From: Sporichthya brevicatena
GTDB taxonomy: Bacteria > Actinomycetota > Actinomycetes > Sporichthyales > Sporichthyaceae
Assembly: GCF_039525035.1 (NCBI RefSeq)
Contig: NZ_BAAAHE010000026.1
Span: 1-64,000 of the forward strand
DNA: 64,000 nucleotides
Reading direction: 5' to 3'
Each line of letters starts with the position of its first letter. The first letter of the stretch is position 1. A program made the position numbers and the translations under genes. Below, in pieces: positions 1 to 7,821 of this stretch. The notes under the pieces were generated by a model, which was given only the letters and a program-made list of their open reading frames with translations, was not told the DNA's origin and did not search any database.

Positions 1-57
1 CCGGCGCGTCGCCCGCGCTCCGAATAGACCGCGAGAACGGCTTTGTTCAGGAGAGTC

Positions 58-660
58 CTAGGCGAGGACCTCGACGCTGATGCGCGTGGCGAGCTCGTCG
101 ACCTCGGCGAGGGCGGGGGAGCCCTTGGTCAGCCCGGTGCCGGTGGTGACGAGGACGAGGCCTTCGCGCTGCAGCTGCGGCGGGAAGATGCCGTGGACGA
201 CCTGGGTGAGAGTCGGGCGGCGGAGGCCTTCGCGAGGTCCGCGGGTCGGGCGCAGGCACCGGACGGCGGGGCCGGCCGGCAGCTGCTCGCGATTGACGAC
301 CGCCCGACGGTTGCGCTTCACGAGGGCGGCGGAGAACGCGTCGACGGTGAACGGGTCGTCGGGCCCCTCGGGGACGAGTAACTGGAGCTCTGCCGTCATC
401 GCGGGCGGCGCCTCCGGGCTCGTGAGGCGGAGCAGGGCGTGGATCCAGGTCCGGGTCTGGCAGTCGCGGGCGCGGGCGGCGAGGACGGCGGCGGTGTCGG
501 CGATCGCGCCCGGCGTCGCGCGGTCCGGGGCGGCGGCGTCCCAGAACTGCTGGGCGGTCTCGGCGGCCCAGGGCCCGGGATCGGTGCCGCCGGCGGGGAC
601 GGGGACCCAACCGGCGGGGGCGTCGATCCACACGGTGTACCGGGGCCGAGCCTCTGACAC
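58..660 (-). CDS. Hypothetical protein, about 200 aa
   Basis: I do not recognise this protein. The GTG start at 660 is chosen because AGGAGG lies about nine bases upstream; longer in-frame readings run through the methyltransferase gene on the other strand and are not credible. There is no signal peptide or membrane segment. The N-terminal third is rich in Trp, Pro and Ala (YTVWIDAPAGWVPVP), the middle looks helical, and the C-terminal third has TLTQVVHGIFPPQLQ followed by alternating hydrophobic residues that suggest beta strands. It is divergent from the methyltransferase at 736, with 75 bp between them. Function is unknown; that it is a real gene is supported by the RBS and GC-rich third codon positions. 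Confidence 0.7.
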   Translation of the reverse strand: MSEARPRYTVWIDAPAGWVPVPAGGTDPGPWAAETAQQFWDAAAPDRATPGAIADTAAVLAARARDCQTRTWIHALLRLTSPEAPPAMTAELQLLVPEGPDDPFTVDAFSAALVKRNRRAVVNREQLPAGPAVRCLRPTRGPREGLRRPTLTQVVHGIFPPQLQREGLVLVTTGTGLTKGSPALAEVDELATRISVEVLA

Positions 661-675
661 TGGTCCTCCTGGTCG

Positions 676-694
676 TGTTGCTGTTCCCGCAACA
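676..694. promoter_or_regulatory. Inverted repeat between divergent genes, possible operator
   Basis: TGTTGC and GCAACA form six-base perfect arms around a seven-base spacer. The repeat lies between two divergent starts (660 and 736), just upstream of a candidate -35 for the methyltransferase. A dyad in this place could bind a regulator, but six-base arms can arise by chance and no regulator gene is adjacent. Confidence 0.3.
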
Positions 695-698
695 TCGG

Positions 699-728
699 TT
701 GCCGCCGTGCCGGCGCGGTTCTTACCGT
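699..728 (+). promoter_or_regulatory. Candidate promoter for a leaderless methyltransferase mRNA
   Basis: TTGCCG (699-704) and TACCGT (723-728) are separated by 18 bases and resemble actinobacterial housekeeping promoter hexamers. The ATG at 736 lies seven bases after the -10, where transcription should start, and no Shine-Dalgarno sequence precedes it. Together these suggest a leaderless transcript. This is inference from hexamer similarity. Confidence 0.4.
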
Positions 729-735
729 CAACGGC

Positions 736-1368
736 ATGAGCACCCATCATGGCGAGGCGCCGGAGAGCTACGACACCGCGGAGTCCTGGGACGCCCGCTA
801 CGGCGAGGTCGAGCAGCGGTGGAGCGGCCACGCGAACTCCGCGCTCGTCGACCTCGTGTCCGACCTGCCGCCCGGCCGCGCCCTCGACGCCGGCTGCGGC
901 GAAGGTGCCGACGCGATCTGGCTCGCCGCCCGCGGGTGGGACGTCACTGCGCTGGACATCTCCGAGGTCGCGGTCGCGCGGGCGCGGGAGAAGGCCGGCG
1001 ACCTGCCGATCACCTGGGTGGTGGCCGACCTCGCGGAGAACCTGCCGTCGGGCCCGTTCGACCTTGTCTCGCTCCACTACCCGGCGCTCCGCAAGGACGC
1101 GGACGGTGCCCTGCTGGCCACGATCCTCGGCCTCGTGGTCCCGGACGGCCGCCTCCTGGTCGTCGGCCACGATCTGGCCGCCGTCCGGGCGCACAACCGT
1201 CTGCCGGAGGGCATGGAACCCGACGACTACCTGCTGCCGGCCGACTTCGCCGCTGCCCTGGACGAGACCTGGACCGTCGAGACCCGCGGCCTCCGCCCCC
1301 GCCGCCAACCACCCGGGTACGACGGCCCCGACATCCCCGACGACGTCCTGCTCGCGCGCCGCGTCTGA
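736..1368 (+). CDS. Class I SAM-dependent methyltransferase
   Basis: This 210-residue protein has the Rossmann-type methyltransferase fold. Motif I is ALDAGCGEGADAIWLA (about residues 49-64), followed by VTALDIS (acidic end of strand 2) and FDLVSLHYP (motif IV region). It resembles the small TehB/thiopurine-type methyltransferases common in actinomycetes, which act on small molecules. The substrate cannot be told from sequence. The ATG at 736 has no Shine-Dalgarno sequence and sits directly after a candidate -10. The gene is monocistronic and ends in a strong hairpin at 1383-1407. Confidence 0.85.
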   Translation: MSTHHGEAPESYDTAESWDARYGEVEQRWSGHANSALVDLVSDLPPGRALDAGCGEGADAIWLAARGWDVTALDISEVAVARAREKAGDLPITWVVADLAENLPSGPFDLVSLHYPALRKDADGALLATILGLVVPDGRLLVVGHDLAAVRAHNRLPEGMEPDDYLLPADFAAALDETWTVETRGLRPRRQPPGYDGPDIPDDVLLARRV

Positions 1369-1382
1369 CCCGAGAAATGCGA

Positions 1383-1407
1383 CAGCCCCGGTCGAGGACC
1401 GGGGCTG
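1383..1407. terminator. Hairpin terminator between methyltransferase and tRNA-Val
   Basis: Perfect 11-bp arms (CAGCCCCGGTC and its complement) enclose a three-base GAG loop. The hairpin lies 15 bp after the methyltransferase stop and just beyond the 3' end of the opposing tRNA-Val, so it can serve both directions. T-tracts are short (TTTT near 1414 on the plus side), as is common in high-GC actinobacteria. Confidence 0.75.
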
Positions 1408-1417
1408 ACGCATGTTT

Positions 1418-1492
1418 TGGTGGGCGTTACTGGGATTGAACCAGTGACCTCTTCCGTGTCAGGGAAGCGCTCTCCCGCTGAGCTAAACGCCC
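1418..1492 (-). tRNA. tRNA-Val(GAC)
   Basis: On the minus strand a cloverleaf begins GGGCGTT and closes with AACGCCC plus discriminator A. The anticodon loop is CTGACAC (anticodon GAC, valine) and the T-arm carries GGTTCAATCC. The 3' CCA is encoded (1418-1420), unlike the other three tRNAs here. It is the last of a minus-strand cluster Gly-Cys-Val. Confidence 0.95.
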
Positions 1493-1507
1493 GGGATGGT
1501 GGATACG

Positions 1508-1579
1508 AGGCCGGAGCGGGAATCGAACCCGCGTACAGGGCTTTGCAGGCCCTTGCCTAAGCCACTCGGCCATCCGGCC
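1508..1579 (-). tRNA. tRNA-Cys(GCA)
   Basis: Acceptor arms GGCCGGA and TCCGGCC pair, with U as discriminator. The anticodon stem AGGGC/GCCCT encloses loop CTGCAAA, giving anticodon GCA (cysteine). The T-arm contains GGTTCGATTCC. CCA is not encoded. It lies between tRNA-Gly and tRNA-Val on the same strand and is probably cotranscribed with them. Confidence 0.95.
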
Positions 1580-1617
1580 AGGGGTGTTGCCCTGGGGTAG
1601 CCCGTCGGCCACCTTCG

Positions 1618-1690
1618 AGCGGACGACGGGATTCGAACCCGCGACCCTCACCTTGGCAAGGTGATGCTCTACCAACTGAGCCACGTCCGC
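1618..1690 (-). tRNA. tRNA-Gly(GCC)
   Basis: Acceptor arms GCGGACG and CGTCCGC pair. The anticodon stem TCACC/GGTGA encloses loop TTGCCAA, giving anticodon GCC (glycine). The T-arm contains GGTTCGAATCC. CCA is not encoded. It is the first gene of the minus-strand Gly-Cys-Val cluster, so the cluster promoter should lie in 1691-1800. Confidence 0.95.
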
Positions 1691-1806
1691 GCGATCCGCT
1701 TCGATCCGGTGGGATCTCTGCGGTGCGGTCAGAACAATAGCCCATCCGTCGCACTGGTTCTCAACAACCTCCACGTTGAGTCGTCCGGTCGGGGGAGCGG
1801 AGTAGG

Positions 1807-2862
1807 TTGCCGCAGGTGAGCGCCGCGGACGAACCGCTGTTCAGTGGTGGTGGAGTCGTCGCCCGGGGTCTCGTCGACGTCACCGACGACCCGGCGGCCC
1901 TGGAGTCCGAGGGCTTCTGGGCGGTGCTCGCGACCTTCGAGGGTCGGATCACCTGCGCCCGGTTCTCCGACGTCCGGCCGGGGGCCCCGGAACCCGGCCC
2001 GTGGGTCGGCCCGCGCCGGGAGGGCTGGACGTCCTCGCTGGACGAGCCGGCCTACACCGCCGCCGTCGACGCCATCCGCGCCCGCATCGCAACGGGCGAG
2101 GTCTACCAGGCCAACCTCTGCCGGATCGTCTCCGCGCCGCTGCCCGACCCCGCGCGGGCGGACGTCACCGGTCTGGCGGCCCGCCTGGCCTCCGGCAACC
2201 CCGCCCCGCACGCCGGGCTGCTCCGGCTGCCCGCCCACGACGTCCACGTCGCCGGAGCCTCGCCGGAGCTGTTCCTGCGCCGCTCGGGGCGCGTCGTCGA
2301 GTCCAGCCCGATCAAGGGCACCGGCCGGGGGAGCGCGGACCTTCGCGAGAAGGACCGGGCCGAGAACGTGATGATCGTCGACCTCGTCCGCAACGACCTC
2401 GGCCGCGTCTGCGAGACCGGCTCCGTGACCGTCCCGGCGCTCTGCGCGGTCGAACCGCACCCCGGGCTCGTCCACCTCGTCTCGACCGTCCGCGGCCGTC
2501 TCCGGGCCGACGCGGGGTGGCCCGACCTCCTCGCCGCGACGTTCCCCCCGGGCTCGGTCACCGGCGCCCCGAAGCTGGCCGCCCTCGACGTCATCCGCGA
2601 CTACGAGCCGGTGCCGCGCGGGCCCTACTGCGGCGCCCTCGGGTGGGTGGACGCCGACGCCGGCACCGGGTCCCTCGCGGTCGCCATCCGGACGTTCTGG
2701 CGCACCGGCGACGTCCTCTGCTTCGGCACCGGCGCCGGCATCACCTGGGGCTCCGACGCGGCCGCCGAGTGGGCCGAGACCGAACTCAAGGCCGAGCGCC
2801 TCCTGGGCCTGGCCTCGGGCGCACCGGAGGTCGTCGGCACGATCCGTGGAGGAGTGACGTGA
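1807..2862 (+). CDS. pabB: Aminodeoxychorismate synthase component I
   Basis: PabB aminates chorismate to 4-amino-4-deoxychorismate on the way to p-aminobenzoate and folate, taking ammonia from a PabA glutaminase not seen here. The chorismate-binding domain fills most of the 351 residues. The motif SSPIKGTGRG (about residue 168) has the lysine typical of PabB; anthranilate synthases have PIAGT there. Other family blocks are IATGEVYQANLCR, VRNDLGRVC and GSVTGAPK. The protein is about 100 residues shorter than classical PabB and lacks most of the N-terminal domain, as in many actinobacterial versions. The TTG at 1807 follows GGGGGAG by nine bases; GTG at 1816 is an alternative. It overlaps pabC by four bases. 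Confidence 0.9.
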   Translation: MPQVSAADEPLFSGGGVVARGLVDVTDDPAALESEGFWAVLATFEGRITCARFSDVRPGAPEPGPWVGPRREGWTSSLDEPAYTAAVDAIRARIATGEVYQANLCRIVSAPLPDPARADVTGLAARLASGNPAPHAGLLRLPAHDVHVAGASPELFLRRSGRVVESSPIKGTGRGSADLREKDRAENVMIVDLVRNDLGRVCETGSVTVPALCAVEPHPGLVHLVSTVRGRLRADAGWPDLLAATFPPGSVTGAPKLAALDVIRDYEPVPRGPYCGALGWVDADAGTGSLAVAIRTFWRTGDVLCFGTGAGITWGSDAAAEWAETELKAERLLGLASGAPEVVGTIRGGVT

Positions 2863-3686
2863 AGGTCTGGGTCAACGGCGCGATGGTCGATCGCGACGCC
2901 GCGACGGTGTCGGTCTTCGACCACGGCTTCACGGTCGGCGACGGGGTGTTCGAGACGACGAAGGTCGTCGACGGAACGCCGTTCGCTCTCACCCGGCATC
3001 TCACCCGGTTGGCCGCGTCCGCCACGGCGATGGGACTGCCCGTACCCGACGACACCGTGGTCCGGACCGCGGTGGCCGACGTTTGCGCACAACTCGGGTC
3101 GAATCCGGGCAGAGTGCGCATCACGCTCACCGGCGGCGAGGCCCCGCTCGGGTCCGGGCGCGGGGACGCCGAACCGACCCTTGTGGTCGCCGCGTCACCC
3201 ATGTCGCCGTGGCCCCCGACCGAGTCGGTCGTGGTCGTCCCGTGGGTCCGCAACGAACGCTCGGCGGTCGCCGGCGTGAAGACGACGTCCTACGGCGACA
3301 ACGTCGTCGCCCTCGCGCACGCGCACTCCGCGGGGGCCGGAGAGGCGCTGTTCGCGAACACGATCGGCGAGCTCTGCGAGGGCACCGCGACGAACGTCTT
3401 CGTCGTCCACGACGGCGTCGTGCGCACGCCTCCGCTGACCTCCGGCTGCCTCGCCGGCGTCACCCGGGCACTCGTGCTCGCGTGGTGCCCGGAGGTCCGT
3501 GAGGAACGCCTGACGCCCGCCGACCTCGACACCGCCGACGAGGTCTTCGTGACCTCGTCGACGCGTGACGTCCAGGGCGTCGCTGCCGTGAACGGCCGTC
3601 AGTTGCCGACTGCGCCCGGGCCCGTCACGACGGCGATCGCGGAGGTGTTCGCCCGGAATGCGGCGAACGATCCCGATCCGATCTGA
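2859..3686 (+). CDS. pabC: Aminodeoxychorismate lyase, PLP class IV aminotransferase fold
   Basis: PabC removes pyruvate from aminodeoxychorismate to give p-aminobenzoate, completing the step begun by the upstream PabB. The 275-residue protein has the class IV aminotransferase layout: VFDHGFTVGDGVFETTKV near the N terminus, the PLP-lysine motif AGVKTTSYGDNVVAL in the middle, then GELCEGTATNVF and LTSGCLAGVTR. A branched-chain or D-amino acid aminotransferase has the same fold, but the pairing with pabB favours PabC. GTG at 2859 overlaps the pabB stop by four bases behind GGAGGAG, so the two are probably translationally coupled. Confidence 0.88.
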   Translation: MKVWVNGAMVDRDAATVSVFDHGFTVGDGVFETTKVVDGTPFALTRHLTRLAASATAMGLPVPDDTVVRTAVADVCAQLGSNPGRVRITLTGGEAPLGSGRGDAEPTLVVAASPMSPWPPTESVVVVPWVRNERSAVAGVKTTSYGDNVVALAHAHSAGAGEALFANTIGELCEGTATNVFVVHDGVVRTPPLTSGCLAGVTRALVLAWCPEVREERLTPADLDTADEVFVTSSTRDVQGVAAVNGRQLPTAPGPVTTAIAEVFARNAANDPDPI

Positions 3687-3752
3687 AAGATCATTATCTG
3701 ATCATTCGTCACAAGATCGACTGTTCAAGATCATCTGGCCCGGCACAACGAC

Positions 3753-3780
3753 GGTGGGGCGTCCCGAAGGACGCCCCACC
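3753..3780. terminator. Strong hairpin terminator between pabC and ssgB
   Basis: Perfect 12-bp arms (GGTGGGGCGTCC and its complement) surround a CGAA tetraloop. The hairpin lies between convergent pabC (stop 3686) and ssgB (stop 3818), so it probably terminates both. Long T-tracts are absent. Confidence 0.8.
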
Positions 3781-3817
3781 GTGGGTTCGTTGCGCGCGGG
3801 GCCGGACCCGCGGAGCC

Positions 3818-4234
3818 TCAGCTCTCGGCGATCAGCTGCGTGAGCGCGGCGTCGATGTCCAGGTGCATGGACTCCGAGCCGGCCGGCACCGTCGCGTAGG
3901 TGCGGTCCAGGAAGGTGGACAGTTCGGGCGCGGGGGCCTCCAGCAGAGCCTCGCCCTCCGGCGAGCTCAGGGAGATGTAGACGACCTGCACACCGGCCTC
4001 GCTGGAGGGCCACACGCGGACGTCGCCGAGACCGGCGTCGTCGCGCAGACCAGCCGCGAGCAGGTCGCGGGCGAAGACCCACTCGACCGTGTCGCCCGCC
4101 GCGTGGAACGTGGCGTGGATGGCGTAGGGATCTGCAAGGTCGTACCGCAGCGCCGCGGGGACCGGCAGGGCTGCGTCGCCTGCGACCAGAAGGCGCAAGC
4201 GAAGCTCGCAGGTGACCGAAGACTCTGCCTTCAT
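3818..4234 (-). CDS. ssgB: SsgB-family sporulation and cell division protein
   Basis: SsgA-like proteins occur in morphologically complex actinomycetes; in Streptomyces SsgB recruits FtsZ to sporulation septa. The 138-residue length matches SsgB. Family features visible are VTCELRLRLL near the N terminus, LRYDLADPYAIHATFH, VEWVFARDLLAAGL and VRVWPSSEAG. No membrane segment is present. A purine-rich AGAGAGGT precedes the ATG at 4234 by about ten bases. It is transcribed alone, with the 4235-4809 gap upstream and a strong terminator downstream. SsgB is the most widespread member of the family, which favours this assignment over SsgA or SsgD. Confidence 0.88.
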   Translation of the reverse strand: MKAESSVTCELRLRLLVAGDAALPVPAALRYDLADPYAIHATFHAAGDTVEWVFARDLLAAGLRDDAGLGDVRVWPSSEAGVQVVYISLSSPEGEALLEAPAPELSTFLDRTYATVPAGSESMHLDIDAALTQLIAES

Positions 4235-4809
4235 CTGCGTGCCGTACCTCTCTCGAATGGTGCTCGGCGGTTTGCCCGGCCTCTCCGGAACGGGGGCTGC
4301 GTTGCCGCTGCCGGCCCCGGGGAGTCAAACCTCGCCGTGCTGTGGTGGTTCACGCTGTACAACGTCCGTCGCAACCTCAGGTCACTGTGTATCGCCATGA
4401 TTCTTCGAGGGCAACGGCCGCGCGGAAACGCAATGTCCGGGCAACGTCGGGCGGCGTCGGCCCGAGCAAGATCTATTCCCGCTACGGCGCGGAATCGAAC
4501 GTGTCCGATTTGTGCCGCATTGTCCTGCGTGAATACGGACGCACCTGGCATGACGGGCTCGCGGAGGGTGCCGGGACGCGGTGCGGTCGAACACCCCCGC
4601 AGCGCGCTAATAGGGCACTTGGCCTGGGCCGTTGTCGATCATGGTCCAGCGAAGTTTGAACTCCGCTTGGCGTGTGGAATCCAGTGCCATTGTCATGAGC
4701 AGCGGGGGCCCGACCGACACTTTCTGGCCGCCGGGAGCACTCCCGGCGGTGCACCCGGGCGGTTCTCCGCGGGTGAGCGGGGCTCCGGTATGGTGGCGCT
4801 CCTCATCCC
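4235..4809. other. Gene-free interval upstream of ssgB and tRNA-Val
   Basis: About 575 bp without a credible gene. Open frames here lack the strong third-position GC bias of neighbouring genes, and base composition is visibly less GC-rich in 4320-4700. It should contain the ssgB promoter (leftward) and the tRNA-Val promoter (rightward), plus one compact hairpin at 4728-4749. No known riboswitch or structured RNA was recognised. Confidence 0.7.
4728..4749. terminator. GC-rich hairpin upstream of tRNA-Val, possible terminator
   Basis: CCGCCGGGAG pairs with CTCCCGGCGG around a very short centre. No T-tract follows on either side and no gene ends nearby. It could be a terminator of unannotated transcription across the gap, or part of a small RNA. 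Confidence 0.4.
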
Positions 4810-4881
4810 GGGCGATTAGCTCAGCGGGAGAGCGCCCCGCTCACACCGGGGAGGTCACTGGTTCGAACCCAGTATCGCCCA
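4810..4881 (+). tRNA. tRNA-Val(CAC)
   Basis: Acceptor arms GGGCGAT and ATCGCCC pair, with A as discriminator. The anticodon stem CCCCG/CGGGG encloses loop CTCACAC, giving anticodon CAC (valine, GUG codons). The D-arm (TTAGCTCAGCGGGAGAG) is nearly the same as in the tRNA-Val(GAC) at 1418. CCA is not encoded. GUG is a heavily used valine codon in this GC-rich genome. Confidence 0.95.
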
Positions 4882-5029
4882 CGCGACGAAGCGTCCCCGT
4901 GACGCCGAGTCCGAGGTTCCGCCCCGGGGCCCAGTCCCGAGGCCCGCGAACGAGCACGACGGTCACCAGGACCGCCCCGGGCTTCGGTCGTCCGACCGTC
5001 TGTCTGGATCGAAGGGCTCGGGAGATGAC

Positions 5030-6226
5030 GTGGACGCGGCGCTGACACCGCCGACCGCCGCGCCGGCCTTCGACCCCAAGATGCAGCTGGTGCTGGTCGA
5101 GGACGACCCGGGCGACGCGACGCTGGTCCGGGACATGCTCGACGAGGTCGAGCCCGACCTCTCCGTCCTCTGGGTGCGCTCGATCGGCGAGGCCGTGGAC
5201 GTGCTCAGCGCGGACACCCGCTGCGTTCTGCTCGACCTGGTGCTCCCCGACACGGCCGGCTTCGACGGTCTGGAACGCGTGCTCGCCGCGGCCCCGCGCG
5301 CGGCGGTGATCGTCCTGACCGGCTTCTCCGACTCGGCCAAGGGCAGTGAGGCCGTCTCCCGGGGCGCGCAGGACTACCTGAACAAGAGCCAGGTCGACCC
5401 GGAGCTGCTCGGCCGGGCGGTCCGCTACGCGATCGAGCGGCGCGCCGCCCAGGACACCGCCCGCGAGTTGGCCCAGGCCGAGGCCCGGGCGGCGGAGAAC
5501 ACCCGCCTGGAGCGCGGCCTGCTCCCGACCCCGCTCGTCCACGACGCCTCGGTGGAGGTCCGCCAGCGGTACCGCCCCGGCCGGGACCGGGCGCTGCTCG
5601 GGGGCGACTTCTACGACATCGTCCAGTGCGAGGACGGCTCGCTGTTCGCGATGATCGGCGACGTCAGCGGCCACGGGCCGGACGAGGCCGCACTCGGGGT
5701 CTGCCTGCGCGTCGCGTGGCGGACCCTCGTCCTGGCCGGCACCGCCGAGGACCGGATCCTGCCGCTGACGGCCCAGGTGCTCGTCCACGAGCGCTCCGCG
5801 GAGGAGGTCTTCGCGACCGCCTGCATGGTGTGCATCACCCCCGATCGGCGCAGTGCCCGGGTCTACCTCGCCGGGCACCCGGCACCGGTTCCGCTCGGGG
5901 GAGCGGCGTCCGAGCTGCCCGTCGGCGCTCCGCTGGGTGTCCTCGAGGACGAACACTGGGTACCGGGCGAGCTCTCGCTCGAACCCGGCTGGCGGCTGAT
6001 GCTGTTCACCGACGGTCTCATCGAGGGCCTGACCGGCTCCGACGGTGAGCGGCTCGGCGTCGAGGGCCTCAAGGCGCTGCTCGCGGACGCCCGGGCGGGG
6101 GAGCGACCGCCGGACGAGTGGCTCACTGCGCTGCTCGACCGCGTCCGGGAGTTGAACCGCGGCGCGCTCGCCGACGACCTCGCCGTGCTCGTCCTCTCGG
6201 ACTGCGCGAGCGAGGCGGCCCCGTGA
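5030..6226 (+). CDS. Response regulator with PP2C/SpoIIE-type phosphatase output
   Basis: A receiver domain (about residues 18-135) has the acidic pocket VEDDPGD, phospho-acceptor Asp near residue 70 in LLDLVLPD, and the K in YLNKSQ. A helical linker rich in Ala, Glu and Arg (about 140-170) leads to an RsbU/SpoIIE-like phosphatase domain with metal-binding aspartates in GGDFYDIV, IGDVSGHG, LFTDGLIE and DDLAVLVL. Proteins of this build usually dephosphorylate anti-sigma factor antagonists in partner-switching pathways; no such antagonist is in this window. The GTG start follows GGGAG. It overlaps the kinase gene by four bases, implying cotranscription with the kinase and the small receiver protein. 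Confidence 0.9.
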   Translation: MDAALTPPTAAPAFDPKMQLVLVEDDPGDATLVRDMLDEVEPDLSVLWVRSIGEAVDVLSADTRCVLLDLVLPDTAGFDGLERVLAAAPRAAVIVLTGFSDSAKGSEAVSRGAQDYLNKSQVDPELLGRAVRYAIERRAAQDTARELAQAEARAAENTRLERGLLPTPLVHDASVEVRQRYRPGRDRALLGGDFYDIVQCEDGSLFAMIGDVSGHGPDEAALGVCLRVAWRTLVLAGTAEDRILPLTAQVLVHERSAEEVFATACMVCITPDRRSARVYLAGHPAPVPLGGAASELPVGAPLGVLEDEHWVPGELSLEPGWRLMLFTDGLIEGLTGSDGERLGVEGLKALLADARAGERPPDEWLTALLDRVRELNRGALADDLAVLVLSDCASEAAP

Positions 6227-7818
6227 TCCCCGCCCGGCTGCGGCCGCGGACCCTCCGCGCCGGTCTGCGGTTCGTGCTCCTGGTCCTTCTCCTGCTGGTC
6301 CTCGTCGGGGCGGCGATCGTCGCCGGTGAGCTGAATCGGGTGAACGACGACGTCGACGCACTTGTCGACGAGATTTCACCCGCTCGTATCAGCGCCGAGT
6401 CGCTTGCGGCGGCGTACCTGGACCAGGAGACCGGCGTCCGCGGCTTCGTGCTCTCGGGCGAGAACAGCGCCCTGCGGCCGTACACCGAGGGCCGCCGGAC
6501 CGCGGAGGCCGACGCCGCGGACATCCGTCGGCTGCTCGGCGACCGTCCGCAGGTGGCCGAGGCGCTCGACGCGATCGACCGGGCCGGGGAACGCTGGCGG
6601 ACCGAGTACGCGGACAAGGCGATCGCGGCGGTCCGCAGCGGCCGGCCCGGGCAGCGTCCGAACGAGGACGTCGGGCAGGCGCGCTTCGACGAGATCCGCC
6701 AGGAGTTCGACGACCTCAACGCCTCGCTCAGCACCGAGCGCGTCCTCGCCCGGGACCGGGTGAGCGACGAGATGAGCCGGCTCCGGATCTTCGGCCTCCT
6801 GGCCGCGGCGGCCGCCGTGCTCGCCGGGTTCGCGGTGTGGTTCGCGCTGCGGCGGCTCGTGCTGACCCCGCTCGACCGGCTCGGCGGCGAGACCCGGGTC
6901 GTGGCCCGCGGCGAGTTCGGCCGGCCGGTCAGCGTCAGCGGACCGGCCGAGATTCGCCGGCTCGGGACCGACGTCGAGGAGATGCGCCGCCAGCTGGCCG
7001 AGGCTCTCGCCGAGGCCCGTCGGGCGGAGGACGAGCTCCGCGCCCAGGCCGAGGTGCTCTCGCTGCAGGCCGACGACCTCCGGCGCTCCAACGAGGAGCT
7101 CGAGCAGTTCGCCTACGTCGCCTCCCACGACCTGCAGGAGCCGCTGCGCAAGGTGGCGAGTTTCTGTCAGATGCTCCAACGGCGGTACCAGGGGCAGCTC
7201 GACGAGCGCGCCGACCAGTACATCGAGTTCGCCGTCGACGGCGCCAAGCGGATGCAGCAGCTGATCAACGACCTGCTCGCCTTCTCCCGCGTCGGTCGGT
7301 TCACCGACGCGATGGTCCCGGTCGACACCGCCGAGGTCGCCCGGCGCGCGGCGGACGCCCTCGACCAGACCCGCGAGGAGGCGGGCGCCGAGATCGAGAT
7401 CGGCGAGCTGCCGACGGTGCCGGGCGACGAGGCGCTGCTGACCCAGGTGTTCCAGAACCTGATCGGCAACGCGATCAAGTTCCGCGCCCCCGAGCGGCCC
7501 GCCCGGATCCGGGTCAGCGCCGAACGCGAGGGGGAGTTCTGGCACTTCCGGTGCGAGGACAACGGGATCGGGATCGACCCCCAGTACGCCGAGCGGATCT
7601 TCGTGATCTTCCAACGGCTGCACAGCAAGGATCAGTACACGGGGACCGGCATCGGCCTGTCCCTGTGCAAGAAGATCGTCGAGTACCACGGTGGGCGGAT
7701 CTGGCTGGACACCGATCGGAACGGTGCCCCGGGCAGTGTCGTGCACTGGACCCTGCCGGTGGAGCCGGCGCCCGTCAGCACGGCGGCCGCGATCGCAGCC
7801 GCCAACGGAGAGGTGTGA
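6223..7818 (+). CDS. CHASE3-HAMP sensor histidine kinase
   Basis: This 531-residue membrane kinase has TM1 at about 11-32, a CHASE3-type extracytoplasmic region (about 33-185, with YLDQETGVRGFVLSG), TM2 at about 189-209, HAMP to about 262, then a coiled coil. The HisKA phosphorylation site is in ASHDLQEPL (His near 302). The ATPase shows the N box NLIGNAIKF (about 411), DNGIGI (about 445) and GTGIGLSLCKK (about 473). The DLQEPL variant is typical of kinases related to bacteriophytochromes that work with Rcp1-like single receivers, which fits the next gene. The GTG at 6223 overlaps the preceding stop. The sensed signal is unknown. Confidence 0.92.
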   Translation: MIPARLRPRTLRAGLRFVLLVLLLLVLVGAAIVAGELNRVNDDVDALVDEISPARISAESLAAAYLDQETGVRGFVLSGENSALRPYTEGRRTAEADAADIRRLLGDRPQVAEALDAIDRAGERWRTEYADKAIAAVRSGRPGQRPNEDVGQARFDEIRQEFDDLNASLSTERVLARDRVSDEMSRLRIFGLLAAAAAVLAGFAVWFALRRLVLTPLDRLGGETRVVARGEFGRPVSVSGPAEIRRLGTDVEEMRRQLAEALAEARRAEDELRAQAEVLSLQADDLRRSNEELEQFAYVASHDLQEPLRKVASFCQMLQRRYQGQLDERADQYIEFAVDGAKRMQQLINDLLAFSRVGRFTDAMVPVDTAEVARRAADALDQTREEAGAEIEIGELPTVPGDEALLTQVFQNLIGNAIKFRAPERPARIRVSAEREGEFWHFRCEDNGIGIDPQYAERIFVIFQRLHSKDQYTGTGIGLSLCKKIVEYHGGRIWLDTDRNGAPGSVVHWTLPVEPAPVSTAAAIAAANGEV

Positions 7819-7821
7819 GTG

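Noticed and set aside
661-1413. N-terminal extension of the minus-strand gene at 58-660
   Set aside because: It would run through the methyltransferase gene; a clear RBS and GTG at 660 give the real start.
4231-4551. 106-codon minus-strand frame upstream of ssgB
   Set aside because: Third codon positions lack the strong GC bias of real genes here, there is no RBS, and the product has no features.
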